Positions 15,835 through 24,701 of a DNA stretch of 64,000 nucleotides are shown piece by piece. Under the pieces are notes generated by a model, which saw only the letters and a list, made by a program, of their open reading frames with translations, did not search any database and was not told where the DNA came from. The translations under genes were made by a program, and so were the position numbers. Location of the stretch: contig NZ_JAKVPE010000001.1 in NCBI RefSeq assembly GCF_022482365.1, positions 682,001 to 746,000 on the forward strand, read 5' to 3'. Origin of the DNA: Limosilactobacillus sp. Its GTDB lineage: Bacteria > Bacillota > Bacilli > Lactobacillales > Lactobacillaceae. Within the stretch, counting starts at the first letter, position 1; every line of letters begins with the position of its first letter.

Positions 15835-16806
15835 TTATTGATTGGCAAACTGACGAGCAAGGGAAGCAGCACCGATCACACCGGCATCGTTCCCTAATTC
15901 GGCCAGCTTCAGTTGAGTAGACGTCCGAACAGTTGGGAAGGCAAACTTTTCAAAGTTGTCGCGAACCCGCTTTAAGAGGAAGTCCCCGGCAGCGGAAACC
16001 CCACCACCGATCACAACGTATTCAGGGTTCAGGATGTTACTCAGGTTGGCGCAGGCCAGACCCAGGTAGTAGGCAACCTCGTCGACAACCTTGTTTGCCA
16101 GGTAGTCGTTTTCCTTGGCCAGGTCAAAGACGATCTTGGAGGTGATCTCGTCACCGTTGTCGATCATGGCCTTCAGGCGGCTCTTGCCCTCGTATTCTTC
16201 GGCCTTGTCCTGGGCGATGTGAACAACCCCGGTAGCGGAAGCATACTGCTCCAGGCAACCGCGGTTTCCACAGGTACACAGGTAACCATTTGGCTTAACA
16301 ATCATGTGGCCGACTTCCCCACCGGCACCGACTAATCCGTGGACCAGCCGGCCGTTGGAGATGATTCCACCACCGACACCGGTTCCCAGGGTGATGAAGG
16401 CCACGTCGTCACCTTCGTTCCCGGCGCCCTTCCAGCGTTCACCGAGGCCGGCAACGTTGGCGTCGTTATCGAGGGCAAACTTCATGCCGGTTCCTTCTTC
16501 GATGGCTTCCTTAACGTTCTGGGTCGTCTTCCAGTTCAGGTTGTAGGCACCGACAACCGTGCCCTTTTCGCGGTCGATCGTTCCGGGAGTCCCCATCCCG
16601 ATCCCGATGAACTGGTCCTTGTCCATCTTGTACAGGTCCAGGTGGTGGTTGATTGATTCAATAATGTCTGGAACAATGTGGGAACCCTCATCCAGGATAT
16701 TGGTCCGAATTGACCATTTTTGTTGAATCTCACCGTTTTCCGTTAAAATCGCAAACTTGATGGTCGTCCCACCAAGGTCGACACCAAATAATTTCTTGTT
16801 AGCCAT
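15835..16806 (-). CDS. glcK: ROK-family glucokinase
   Basis: 323 residues. ATP-binding GVDLGGTTIKFA at the N-terminus, GIGMGTPGTID, the GLGTGVGGGII glycine motif and the ROK zinc motif GHMIV..CTCGNRGCLEQYAS. It phosphorylates glucose to glucose-6-phosphate in the cytoplasm, feeding glycolysis or the phosphoketolase route. It follows yqgQ and gluP, a conserved Bacillota neighbourhood. AAAGGA precedes the ATG. Confidence 0.96.
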   Translation of the reverse strand: MANKKLFGVDLGGTTIKFAILTENGEIQQKWSIRTNILDEGSHIVPDIIESINHHLDLYKMDKDQFIGIGMGTPGTIDREKGTVVGAYNLNWKTTQNVKEAIEEGTGMKFALDNDANVAGLGERWKGAGNEGDDVAFITLGTGVGGGIISNGRLVHGLVGAGGEVGHMIVKPNGYLCTCGNRGCLEQYASATGVVHIAQDKAEEYEGKSRLKAMIDNGDEITSKIVFDLAKENDYLANKVVDEVAYYLGLACANLSNILNPEYVVIGGGVSAAGDFLLKRVRDNFEKFAFPTVRTSTQLKLAELGNDAGVIGAASLARQFANQ

Positions 16807-16830
16807 AATAATTCCTTTCTTTCTTCGAGA

Positions 16831-17079
16831 CTAGTAGAGCCGTCCCGTTTCCTCTCTCTTTTGTTCTTCACGGTGTTCACGCCGCAGCACCAGTTTGGCC
16901 TTCATGTAGATGTCTTTCTCAATCACCCCTGACTGGTAGAGGTTGTCAAGCTCGATAGCCATCAGCTCAATGTCATAGAGTCGTTTGCCAACGTAAACAA
17001 AGACGTCAAAGGCCTTCAGCAGCTGCTGAACATCGTATAGCGTCCGATACTCCTGTGGAATTCGTGTACTTTCATGCAT
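16831..17079 (-). CDS. yqgQ: YqgQ family protein (DUF910)
   Basis: 82 residues. The core TLYDVQQLLKAFDVFVYVGKRLYDIELMAIEL followed by a helical YMKAKLVLRREHREEQ is the DUF910/YqgQ signature. The B. subtilis homologue is small, helical and of unknown function. It sits between gluP and glcK as in other Bacillota. Its ribosome site is weak, so it probably depends on translation of gluP, which ends 5 bases earlier. Confidence 0.9.
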   Translation of the reverse strand: MHESTRIPQEYRTLYDVQQLLKAFDVFVYVGKRLYDIELMAIELDNLYQSGVIEKDIYMKAKLVLRREHREEQKREETGRLY

Positions 17080-17083
17080 TCAA

Positions 17084-17743
17084 TCAGCCCATTTCCATAA
17101 ACAATCCGACCATTCCGATTACCAAAACTGCCGCGGCAAGCACTCGCTTAACCGGCGGCACGTGGCCAATCCGGGGTGCCCCGACGACGTAGGCCATCAG
17201 GAAACCACCGATCAGGCCGCCAATGTGCCCGGCCAGGTCGATCCCCGGCACAAAAAGATCGGTAACCACGTTTAAGATTACCAAGATCAAAAACTGGCGC
17301 GCCAGCAGGCGGATGGCCTGGTTGTCACGGAAGGACTCGCCCAGCATCAGGAAGGCCCCGAACAGCCCAAAGAGTGCCGTGCTGGCCCCCGCTGAAATGC
17401 CATTGGAAAGCCAAAGGGCGCTCAACAGGTTCCCGCTAATGGCACTGACAAAGTAGAGAACCGCCATCCGCCAATGACCAAACAGCTGCTCAATGTACAT
17501 CCCAATGAAGTACAGGGTGATGCTGTTGATCAGAATATGGGTAAAGCCAATGTGAACAAAGACCGGCGTGATCAGGCGCCACCACTGGCCGGCCAGCAGT
17601 AATTGCGGCTGCAGGGCCCCGAAACGAATCAGGACTGCCGAGTTGGTGGAACCTCCCGCCAAGGTCATCGCCAGGTAGACAAGGACCTGGATGGCGATCA
17701 GGGTAATGGTCACGGGCGCCTTTGCCCATTCACGCGAACGCAT
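17084..17743 (-). CDS. gluP: Rhomboid family intramembrane serine protease
   Basis: 219 residues with about six membrane helices. The rhomboid dyad is visible: Ser121 in GISAGASTALFG and His173 in DLAGHIGG, with Asn73 in HILINSITLYF. It lacks the TPR domains of B. subtilis GluP. It would cleave membrane-protein substrates within the bilayer. ATG at 17743 has GGAG 8 bases upstream, and overlaps no gene; the preceding cyclo-ligase stops two bases before it. Confidence 0.93.
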   Translation of the reverse strand: MRSREWAKAPVTITLIAIQVLVYLAMTLAGGSTNSAVLIRFGALQPQLLLAGQWWRLITPVFVHIGFTHILINSITLYFIGMYIEQLFGHWRMAVLYFVSAISGNLLSALWLSNGISAGASTALFGLFGAFLMLGESFRDNQAIRLLARQFLILVILNVVTDLFVPGIDLAGHIGGLIGGFLMAYVVGAPRIGHVPPVKRVLAAAVLVIGMVGLFMEMG

Positions 17744-17745
17744 AA

Positions 17746-18300
17746 TCAGCACTCCGGCAGGGTCAGGACCCGGTCAAGTGCTAAATCGTGCTCGTCCGGG
17801 GTCCATTCACCCGCATCCGCCAGTTGGGTCGGCAGTGCCAGCGCGATCGTCTTGCCGTGGTACTTGCTCAGGTAGCGGTCGTAGTAGCCACCACCAAAGC
17901 CCAGACGTTGTCCTTCCTTCGTGAAGGCAACCCCCGGAACCACCATCAGGTCGATCTCGTCTGGTGCATAAACCCGTCCGTCATGCGGCTCAAGAATGCC
18001 AAAACTGGATTCATCGAAGTTGGTCTCTTCGTTGATCTCCACGAATTCCATCTGGCGCTTCGGCAGCGTCCGTGGAACCACAACCGTTCGTCCTTCATGC
18101 CGGGCATGGAGCAGGATGGGTGCCGTATCGATCTCAAATGACTGGCTAAGGGTCAGGCCGATCGTCTTGGCGCTCATCCATTCCGGTTGATTAAAGAGCA
18201 TCGATACTAATCGTTTTTCCTCGCTCAGACGCGTGTTAAGGTCGAGCTGCTGCAGACGGGCAATGTAGGCCTGGCGCAGCTCCTTCTTAGAATACGTCAT
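17746..18300 (-). CDS. 5-formyltetrahydrofolate cyclo-ligase
   Basis: 184 residues. KKELRQAYIARL at the start, VVPRTLPKRQMEFVEI, the substrate loop LMVVPGVAFTKEGQRLGFGGGYYDRYL with the ATP-binding GFGGGYYDR signature. It converts 5-formyl-THF to 5,10-methenyl-THF, linking to FolD elsewhere in the window. ATG at 18300 is preferred over a TTG three codons earlier. First gene of the gluP-yqgQ-glcK run. Confidence 0.95.
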   Translation of the reverse strand: MTYSKKELRQAYIARLQQLDLNTRLSEEKRLVSMLFNQPEWMSAKTIGLTLSQSFEIDTAPILLHARHEGRTVVVPRTLPKRQMEFVEINEETNFDESSFGILEPHDGRVYAPDEIDLMVVPGVAFTKEGQRLGFGGGYYDRYLSKYHGKTIALALPTQLADAGEWTPDEHDLALDRVLTLPEC

Positions 18301-18409
18301 GATTCTCAAATCTCCCCTTTATGCAAAATGATAAACGGTTACAAGAATACATTATTACAGGTCCCCCCTGCTTTTGCAAGCGTTTTTCCCTTCACAAGGG
18401 ACGGAATTT

Positions 18410-18754
18410 CTATTTCGTCTTCTGGCCGTCCAGGCGGGCGTACAGGCCGATAATCTCCTGAGCCAGGTCAACATAGGTGATCGCCGTCATCAGGTGATCC
18501 TGGGCATGGACCGTCAGGAGGGAAAACGGCACGCCATCACCCTGGGCCTCTTTAGTCAGCAGCTCCGTTTGGGTATTGTGGGCCACCTTCAACAGTTCTC
18601 GGGATTGCGCCAGCTTTTCGTTTGCCGGCTGGATTTGACCTTGCCGGGCTGCCGCCAAGGCCTCCTGGGCCAGCTTACGGGCATCCCCCGCGTTGAGCAT
18701 CAGTTTCATTGCCGCCGTTTGAGCAGCGGCCTGCTTCTCTTTCTCCGTCATCAT
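18410..18754 (-). CDS. PTS lactose/cellobiose-type EIIA component (orphan)
   Basis: 114 residues, the all-helical trimeric EIIA of the Lac/Cel (chitobiose) family. The phosphoacceptor histidine is H83 in SLLTVHAQDHLM. It would pass phosphate from HPr to an EIIB. No EIIB, EIIC or phospho-glycosidase lies nearby, so it must serve a permease elsewhere or act in regulation. GAGGTG precedes two consecutive ATG codons; the first (18754) is taken, the second (18751) is equally possible. Confidence 0.9.
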   Translation of the reverse strand: MMTEKEKQAAAQTAAMKLMLNAGDARKLAQEALAAARQGQIQPANEKLAQSRELLKVAHNTQTELLTKEAQGDGVPFSLLTVHAQDHLMTAITYVDLAQEIIGLYARLDGQKTK

Positions 18755-18783
18755 GATCACCTCATTGTTGTTGGCTAAATGTG

Positions 18784-18822
18784 AAAAAAGCAGCACCAAT
18801 CATAATTGACTGGTGCTGCTTT
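18784..18822 (-). terminator. Terminator of rpmG
   Basis: Minus strand AAAGCAGCACCAGT and a complementary ATTGGTGCTGCTTTTTT enclose a short loop; 14 bases beyond the rpmG stop. Confidence 0.9.
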
Positions 18823-18835
18823 GATGAAACTAAGA

Positions 18836-18985
18836 TTACTTAGTTTCGCGGTGTAATGTCACCTTACGCTCCCGTGGGCAGTATTTCTTTAATTCAAGCC
18901 GGTCGGGATTGTGACGACGGTTCTTGCTGGTTAAGTAAGTCCGCTCGTGGCATGAAGTGCATTCAAGGGTAATGTTGACACGCAT
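18836..18985 (-). CDS. rpmG: Ribosomal protein L33
   Basis: 49 residues: [20 protein letters not shown] at the start, then [16 protein letters not shown] and ending VTLHRETK. It keeps CxxC and one further Cys (YCPR), the same three-cysteine form seen in B. subtilis RpmGA rather than the four-cysteine zinc ribbon. Spliced into the 50S subunit near the E site. GGAGGT lies upstream of the ATG. Usually found next to the PBP gene in lactobacilli, as here. Confidence 0.96.
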   Translation of the reverse strand: MRVNITLECTSCHERTYLTSKNRRHNPDRLELKKYCPRERKVTLHRETK

Positions 18986-19119
18986 GAGTTGTAACCTCCA
19001 AACTTTAATTGATCTTAATTGGTTATTTATCGTAACCCTAACTCGTACAACTATATCATTTATTGATTGATTTGGCTAGTGATTTACCAAAGTTTGTTAA
19101 GGAAATCTCCTTGACAGCC

Positions 19120-21201
19120 TTAGTCATCACTGACGCTCTTGGATGATTTAACGGTCTTCCAGTAGGCGTTGAAGATTTCCTTGGCCATGTTCAGGTTGGC
19201 TCCACCGTCATCGTTGGTCGATCCTGGAATAGCCAGGGCAACCACGACCTGCGGATTGTTGGAAGGTGCATAGCCGGCGAAACTCAAGGTCGTCGTCTCG
19301 TGCCCTTCTGAAACGGTTTCGGCGGTCCCGGTCTTCCCAGAGACGGATGGTTTGACGCTCGACAGCGCCTTCCCGGTAACGTAGGTGTTGGAACCATGGG
19401 TAACCTCATAGAGCCCCTGGCGAACCACGTCGAAGTAGGACTTTGGCGCTGGAATAACCTGTTGGACCTGCGGCTGGGTGGTGTACTCGACCGGTCCCAG
19501 CTTCCCGTTGCTCTTGGTTCCCCGGATGGCCTTAATGACGTACGGCCGCATCCGGTTCCCACCGTTGGCAATGGTTGACATATACTGGGCCAGCTGGATG
19601 GTGGTGTAACCATCGTAGTTCCCGTAGGCCAAGTCGAGGGCCGAACCGACGTGCGACTGAGTGGACGGCCCCTCATACCCGGAGGTTTCACCCGGCAGAT
19701 CAATCCCGGTCTTTTGTCCTAAGCCAAACATGTTGAAGTAATAGCGTTCCTTTTGGAAGATGCTTGGCTTCAGGGTCAGCTTGGCATTATCGGTGTAGTT
19801 CATGCCACCCTCCTTCATGATCAGCTGCATCATGTAGGAGTTTGAGGAAACTTCCAGGGCGGTCGCTGCGTCAACGGCCATGTTGGCACTCCCGGTCTTG
19901 TTAAACCAGGAGGCCTTGGTGGAAACGCCCTGCACCTTGATCGGCCGGTCGGTCAAGGTACTGTTGGTTGGCGTGATGACGCCGCTCATCAAACCGCCCA
20001 TCACGGTGGCGGGCTTGACAACCGACCCCATAGTGATTGGGTGGTTGATTGCCCCGATCTGGTCGACGGTCTGCTTCCCGGTCTTCGGGTTCCGGTCAAT
20101 CCCGGCCATCGCCAGGACGGCCCCGGTGTGAGGATCCATTACTACGGCGTAAACCCCGGAAGAGTAGCTATTCCCGGCGGAGGAATAGTTGTTCTTCAGG
20201 ATGCTCTGGACCTTACTCTGCAGTTGGGAGTTAATGGTTAAGACCAGGTTGTCACCCTTTTTACCCTTATACTTGACCTTTTCCTTCGTCACGTTGTTAC
20301 CACTCGTCGTGACCTCGGTCTGGGACTTGGAGCCGGCCAAGGTTGCCTGGAACATCTTTTCAATGTAGCTCTGCCCCACACTGTCGTTTCGTGAGTAACC
20401 CTGGGAAAGCAGGCTGTTGACCTCATCGCTCGGCAGCCCGGTCGTCGACACGGTCCCCACTAGGGATTGGATGTCCTTGCCCTGCGGATAATTTCTTGTC
20501 CAGGCAGTCCCGATCTTGACCCCCGGCATCTCGTTTAGGTGTTCACCAACGGCCGCCAGTTCCTTGGACGTTACACCAGTTTCCTTAATATAGGTGGTCG
20601 AAAGCGAGTAGGCACCGCTCATTGCCGCGTAGATTCGAGCATTGTTCTTCTGTTGTGGCGTCAGCTCCCAGGAACCCGGGTGCTTGTCCAGGTAGTCTAA
20701 AGCCTTGTTATACTTATCGTCATCACTCATCGAATCGGTCGTCTTGACGTGCTTGAGGACACTCTTGAGCCGGCCCTTGTCAGCCAAATAGTAGTCTTCC
20801 TTATTCCGGTCCGTCAGTCGTGAATTCTTGTTGGTGACCTTGACGTATTGGCCGAGGCGGTTGGCAATCTTGTAGAGATCATCGGAACTTACGTTTTGTC
20901 CCTTCGTGTAGGTAATCGCCTGGTGCGTCTGGTTGCCGACCAGGACCTTCCCCTCAGAATCGTAGATCATCCCCCGCTGGACGTTGTTGGTCTGAATTGA
21001 GGTGTCCGAACGCTTAACCTCAGCCTTATAGCTGTTCCCGTTCAACACCTGGAGGTCAAACAGCCGGATCGTCAACGCCAGCAAGAGGATGCCGACAATC
21101 CACAGTAAAAAATTTAACCGAAACGGAATCACCGACTGGGCACTGCGGTTCTTCTTGTTTCGGGAATTAAACTTGTTCTTGATACGATCAAAGAATTTCA
21201 C
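19120..21201 (-). CDS. Class B penicillin-binding protein (transpeptidase, PBP2b-like)
   Basis: 693 residues. A cytoplasmic basic tail, one membrane helix (about 28-50), a dimerisation domain and a transpeptidase domain with S393-x-x-K396 (GSVVKP), SSN and KTGT (SGKTGTAE). No PASTA repeats, which separates it from the PBP2x type. It cross-links peptidoglycan, most likely in elongation. The GTG at 21201 is chosen because AAGGAG lies 11 bases upstream; longer in-frame versions have no ribosome site. A weak AAGGAGATTTCCTT hairpin follows the stop. Confidence 0.93.
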   Translation of the reverse strand: MKFFDRIKNKFNSRNKKNRSAQSVIPFRLNFLLWIVGILLLALTIRLFDLQVLNGNSYKAEVKRSDTSIQTNNVQRGMIYDSEGKVLVGNQTHQAITYTKGQNVSSDDLYKIANRLGQYVKVTNKNSRLTDRNKEDYYLADKGRLKSVLKHVKTTDSMSDDDKYNKALDYLDKHPGSWELTPQQKNNARIYAAMSGAYSLSTTYIKETGVTSKELAAVGEHLNEMPGVKIGTAWTRNYPQGKDIQSLVGTVSTTGLPSDEVNSLLSQGYSRNDSVGQSYIEKMFQATLAGSKSQTEVTTSGNNVTKEKVKYKGKKGDNLVLTINSQLQSKVQSILKNNYSSAGNSYSSGVYAVVMDPHTGAVLAMAGIDRNPKTGKQTVDQIGAINHPITMGSVVKPATVMGGLMSGVITPTNSTLTDRPIKVQGVSTKASWFNKTGSANMAVDAATALEVSSNSYMMQLIMKEGGMNYTDNAKLTLKPSIFQKERYYFNMFGLGQKTGIDLPGETSGYEGPSTQSHVGSALDLAYGNYDGYTTIQLAQYMSTIANGGNRMRPYVIKAIRGTKSNGKLGPVEYTTQPQVQQVIPAPKSYFDVVRQGLYEVTHGSNTYVTGKALSSVKPSVSGKTGTAETVSEGHETTTLSFAGYAPSNNPQVVVALAIPGSTNDDGGANLNMAKEIFNAYWKTVKSSKSVSDD

Positions 21202-21418
21202 GAGAATCTTTTCTCCTTCATGATGGTGATTACATTCTACCAAATTTTCACGGTAAGTGCAGATTGCTTTCACCGCTAACGTAAAAATGATACTCTTAAT
21301 TGCACTAAAATTGAACTCTAATGCCCGATGATTTAATTAATTTTAATTCTTAAATCACCATTTTGCCTTATTTTCCGTTATATAATAGGCAACAGTAAAA
21401 TTGGAAAGGATTTTGGTT

Positions 21419-24040
21419 GTGACAAGAAATAAGTGGACAGACAGCAACAGGCTCATTCTCGCCGGTGCTTTTTTAATTCCGGCATTTTTAATGGGAGCCT
21501 ATTTTGCCTACCGTCAGATGGCACCGTTTGGCCCCAGCAGTCTCTTAACCGTTGACCTCGGCCAACAGTACATCGACTTCTTTGCCTACTTTCGAAACAT
21601 CATCCTCCACCACCCCAGCGCCCTCTTCTATTCCTTTAGCAAGGGGCTGGGCGGTGAGATGTTTGGCACGAATGCCTACTACCTCTTCAGCCCCCTCAAT
21701 CTCCTGCTCCTGGCTTTTCCGGGAAAATGGCTGACCAGCGGCGTCATGCTGCTCACGCTGGTCCGCTACGGTCTGGCGGGCCTCAGCATGGCCTGGTTGA
21801 TCCAGCGGACCAGCCTGCAGCGAGGACCGCGGATCTGGGCCTTTAGTACCGCCTACGCGCTGAACGGCTGGATGATCGCCAACCAGTTGAACATGATCTG
21901 GCTCGACGCCCTGATCCTCCTGCCACTGATCACCTGGGGGCTGCTGCGTCTCATCCGCGAAAAGCGGCCGGGAACCTACGTTGCCTGGCTGGCCGTCATG
22001 CTGATCGACAACTACTACATGGCCTGGATGATCTGCATCTTCACGCTGCTCGTCCTTCTCTGGCAGCTGCCGGTCTTGAATGGCTGGAAGGCCCGACTCA
22101 AAACCTGTGGTGCCTACCTGGTCAGCTCGGTCCTCAGCGCGGGAATTGCCGCCGTTGTGCTCCTACCGACCGCCTACGCGCTGACCACCAGCAAGGGGAC
22201 CTATACCGAGACCAGTATCAGCAGCAAGCTGGAATACAACCCACTCAAGATGCTGGGCAAGCTCGTCCCCGGTTCCTTCAATTTCAACCAGATGCCCAGC
22301 GGTCAGCCTAACATCTACATTGGCATGCTCCTCCTGATTGGAGCAATCCTCTACTTCTTCAACGCCAAGGTCAACTGGCGCCAACGTCTCGTGGCCCTCT
22401 TGGTGACGATCTTTTTCATTGCTTCCTTCTGCTACGAGCCGCTGGACCTGCTTTGGCATGCCGGCCAATTCCCGGTCTGGTACCCCTACCGGTTCTCGTT
22501 CCTCTTCAGCTTCTGGTGCATCCTGCTGGCGGCCAAAACCCTTCAGCCAAACTTCCAGCTGAAGTGGTGGGGCGCCTTGATTCTGCTGGGAGTCAGCATC
22601 CTCATCTGCTGGGAAACCGACCGCCTGAACCTTTCCTACCTCTCGACCAGTCAGCGCATGATCGGGCTGGGCTTCGTGGTGATCGCCCTGGCAACCCTGG
22701 TACTGGCCCGTCGCAATTCGCCACGGCTCTATGACCTCCTGTTGATCCTGGTCATCACCTGCGACGTGGCCACCAGTGCCTTTACCAGCCTCAACAAGAT
22801 TGCCTACGTTTCGCAAAACGAGTTCGGCCAGTACACCAGCCAACTCAACCAGGCCAGTCATCAGTTAAAGAAAAAGGATACTGGCTTCTACCGGGTTGCC
22901 AAGACCTTCATGCGAACCAAGGACGACCCGATGCAAAGCGATTTCTACTCCGCCGACCACTTCGGCTCCACCCTGGAACCGCTCCAGCCAAGCTTTCTGG
23001 GTGCAATCGGGCAGCCGGCCGGGGATGGCTTCGTCAGCTATGACAACGGGACCCAACTCACCGATGCTCTCTTGGGCTTTAAGTACACCATGACGGCCAA
23101 GCACCACGGAATCATGAACGGCGACCAAATCATGCCGCTGTCCGGCTACCGGCCCGACTGGCGTTCCCAATCTAAGGTAGGCCAAACCAGCATGATCACC
23201 AGCCGGAAGAACAAGGATGCCCTGCCAATTGCCTTTGGCGCAAGTTCGGAGATTTTCCAACTCGCCAAGGCCACCCTTGACCCGCTCAGCTACCAGTCCC
23301 AGATTTTCCAGGCGCTGGCTGGCCGGCCAATCAACAAGTCGCTCTTCACCGTTCAAAACTTCAATTCCGTCAAGTACACGAACGTCCAGTCGGCCGAACA
23401 GATCACGGGGACGACCTTCCGCAAGCAAAACCTGCTCAAGCCGGCGACGATCCAGCTGAAGTTCATCCCACCGACCAACGATTCCTACTACCTGACCTTG
23501 GGACCCGAGGTCAAGGAGAACGCCAGCATCAGTATCAACAAGCGTGACTTCGCCCAGTACGACACCTACCGCGACACGGTCGTCATCAACCTGGCCCACC
23601 ACCAGAAGGGCAAGCCGATCACCATCACCCTACGCCTAAAGAAGACCAGCGTTTGGCTGCAAAACGTCAGCGTCTACCGGCTCAATCAACGACCGTTTAA
23701 CGCCAGCCTCAAGACGCTCAAGCAGTCACCGCTCAAGATCGATCATCATTCCGAATCCTCGATCAGCGGGCACGTCCACATTCACCACGGCCAGTCCGTA
23801 CTCATGACCACCATTCCGACGGCCAAGGGCTGGCACGTCAAGGTCGATGGCCAAAGCGTCACGCCGCGGACGGTCATTGGCACCTTCATGGCGATTCCGA
23901 TGAGCCCCGGCAAGCACCGGGTTCAGTTCTACTACCGGCCGCCGTTCCTGATTCTGGGTGCCGTGGTTAGCCTGGTCAGTCTGGGGGCTTGCTGGTACCT
24001 GCACCGGCGGCAGACTCGTAAAGTAAATTCGACATTTTAG
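21419..24040 (+). CDS. yfhO: YfhO family membrane protein
   Basis: 873 residues with about a dozen membrane helices in the first 430 residues (TVDLGQQYIDFFAYFRN loop, FSFSKGLGG-type segment, NQLNMIWLDALILLP), then a large extracytoplasmic region and a final helix near 845-865. YfhO proteins are GT-C-like glycosyltransferases; B. subtilis and Listeria members decorate lipoteichoic acid or polymers. The exact sugar is not evident. GTG at 21419 follows GGAAAGGA by 8 bases. A TATAAT lies at 21381-21386 without a good -35. Flanked by the PBP gene and a long palindrome. Confidence 0.93.
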   Translation: MTRNKWTDSNRLILAGAFLIPAFLMGAYFAYRQMAPFGPSSLLTVDLGQQYIDFFAYFRNIILHHPSALFYSFSKGLGGEMFGTNAYYLFSPLNLLLLAFPGKWLTSGVMLLTLVRYGLAGLSMAWLIQRTSLQRGPRIWAFSTAYALNGWMIANQLNMIWLDALILLPLITWGLLRLIREKRPGTYVAWLAVMLIDNYYMAWMICIFTLLVLLWQLPVLNGWKARLKTCGAYLVSSVLSAGIAAVVLLPTAYALTTSKGTYTETSISSKLEYNPLKMLGKLVPGSFNFNQMPSGQPNIYIGMLLLIGAILYFFNAKVNWRQRLVALLVTIFFIASFCYEPLDLLWHAGQFPVWYPYRFSFLFSFWCILLAAKTLQPNFQLKWWGALILLGVSILICWETDRLNLSYLSTSQRMIGLGFVVIALATLVLARRNSPRLYDLLLILVITCDVATSAFTSLNKIAYVSQNEFGQYTSQLNQASHQLKKKDTGFYRVAKTFMRTKDDPMQSDFYSADHFGSTLEPLQPSFLGAIGQPAGDGFVSYDNGTQLTDALLGFKYTMTAKHHGIMNGDQIMPLSGYRPDWRSQSKVGQTSMITSRKNKDALPIAFGASSEIFQLAKATLDPLSYQSQIFQALAGRPINKSLFTVQNFNSVKYTNVQSAEQITGTTFRKQNLLKPATIQLKFIPPTNDSYYLTLGPEVKENASISINKRDFAQYDTYRDTVVINLAHHQKGKPITITLRLKKTSVWLQNVSVYRLNQRPFNASLKTLKQSPLKIDHHSESSISGHVHIHHGQSVLMTTIPTAKGWHVKVDGQSVTPRTVIGTFMAIPMSPGKHRVQFYYRPPFLILGAVVSLVSLGACWYLHRRQTRKVNSTF

Positions 24041-24046
24041 CCATTT

Positions 24047-24108
24047 GAGACCCGACAAATCTTGAAATTTATGCAAACTTGCGTAAATTTGCGGATTTGT
24101 CGGGTCTC
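24047..24108. repeat. 62-base near-perfect palindrome
   Basis: GAGACCCGACAAATC (24047-24061) is perfectly complementary to 24094-24108, and inside it AAATTTATGCAA (24065-24076) is complementary to 24079-24090 with one G-T. Only a three-base internal mismatch and a 2-base centre interrupt it. It lies 6 bases after the yfhO stop and 15 bases before an ordinary terminator, so termination alone does not explain it. Confidence 0.85.
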
Positions 24109-24122
24109 AGATTCGATAGCTT

Positions 24123-24160
24123 AAAAAAGCCGTCCAGGAATTTTCCTGGGCGGTTATTTT
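24123..24160. terminator. Bidirectional terminator after yfhO
   Basis: AAAAAAGCCGTCCAGGAA and TTCCTGGGCGGTTATTTTTT form a strong stem with A and T runs on the two sides. It serves yfhO and the HesB-like gene. Confidence 0.88.
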
Positions 24161-24553
24161 TTATTTCTGTTGGTGTTGAGAAGCCCCCGTCGAAGCGTCG
24201 GCCTGGTTGTCGGAATGGTCGGCGTTGTCACTGGTCAGGCCGGCAACGTCCGGTGTGTCGTCGCCCTCGTGCTCAAAGTGGAAGACCGGGCCATCCGCAT
24301 TGGCATCAACGGTGGTGATCAGTCGGGTGAAGAACCACTCGTCCACCTCGTTGACGTAGAACTTGATGCCCGCCTTTTCGACCTCCATGACCGGGTCAAT
24401 TGGGTTATTATTCTTGGCAAAGGCCTGGGAGAAGCCGTGATGAACCTCGGTCCGGCCGTAGACCTTCCCGTAAAGCTTGATGCCGTCACCCGGCTTCAGA
24501 TTCATTTCGTCGCGGAACCACTGGGCGGCCGCGTCGGTAACAATTAACTTCAT
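24161..24553 (-). CDS. HesB/IscA-fold (YneR-like) protein without cysteines
   Basis: 130 residues. The first 95 follow the iron-sulfur biosynthesis (HesB-like) fold: MKLIVTDAAAQWFRDEM, GIKLYGKVYG, HHGFSQAF and VNEVDEWFF. The three cysteines of true A-type carriers are absent; the protein has none. The last 30 residues are an acidic, low-complexity tail. Such cysteine-less members are common in Bacillota and their function is unknown, so a cluster-carrier role should not be assumed. Confidence 0.85.
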   Translation of the reverse strand: MKLIVTDAAAQWFRDEMNLKPGDGIKLYGKVYGRTEVHHGFSQAFAKNNNPIDPVMEVEKAGIKFYVNEVDEWFFTRLITTVDANADGPVFHFEHEGDDTPDVAGLTSDNADHSDNQADASTGASQHQQK

Positions 24554-24662
24554 GCTTAAAACTCCTTTTCATCCATCAAACTAACCTTATGATAGCACTT
24601 TCATATCACTTACTGTACCATCAATTGGTCTTTGTTCAAAGAATCTTGCCTGGCCGCCAAAT

Positions 24663-24697
24663 AAAAAAGAGGCCGGGTTTTGCCCAACCTCTTTTTT
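24663..24697 (-). terminator. Terminator of greA
   Basis: AAAAAAGAGG(CC)GGG and CCC(AA)CCTCTTTTTT around a short T/G loop; 5 bases past the greA stop on the minus strand. Confidence 0.88.
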
Positions 24698-24701
24698 GCA
24701 A

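Noticed and set aside
22163-23602. Two long minus-strand open frames opposite yfhO
   Set aside because: YfhO membrane helices and start signals support the plus strand; the opposite frames have no signals and valine-rich shadow composition.
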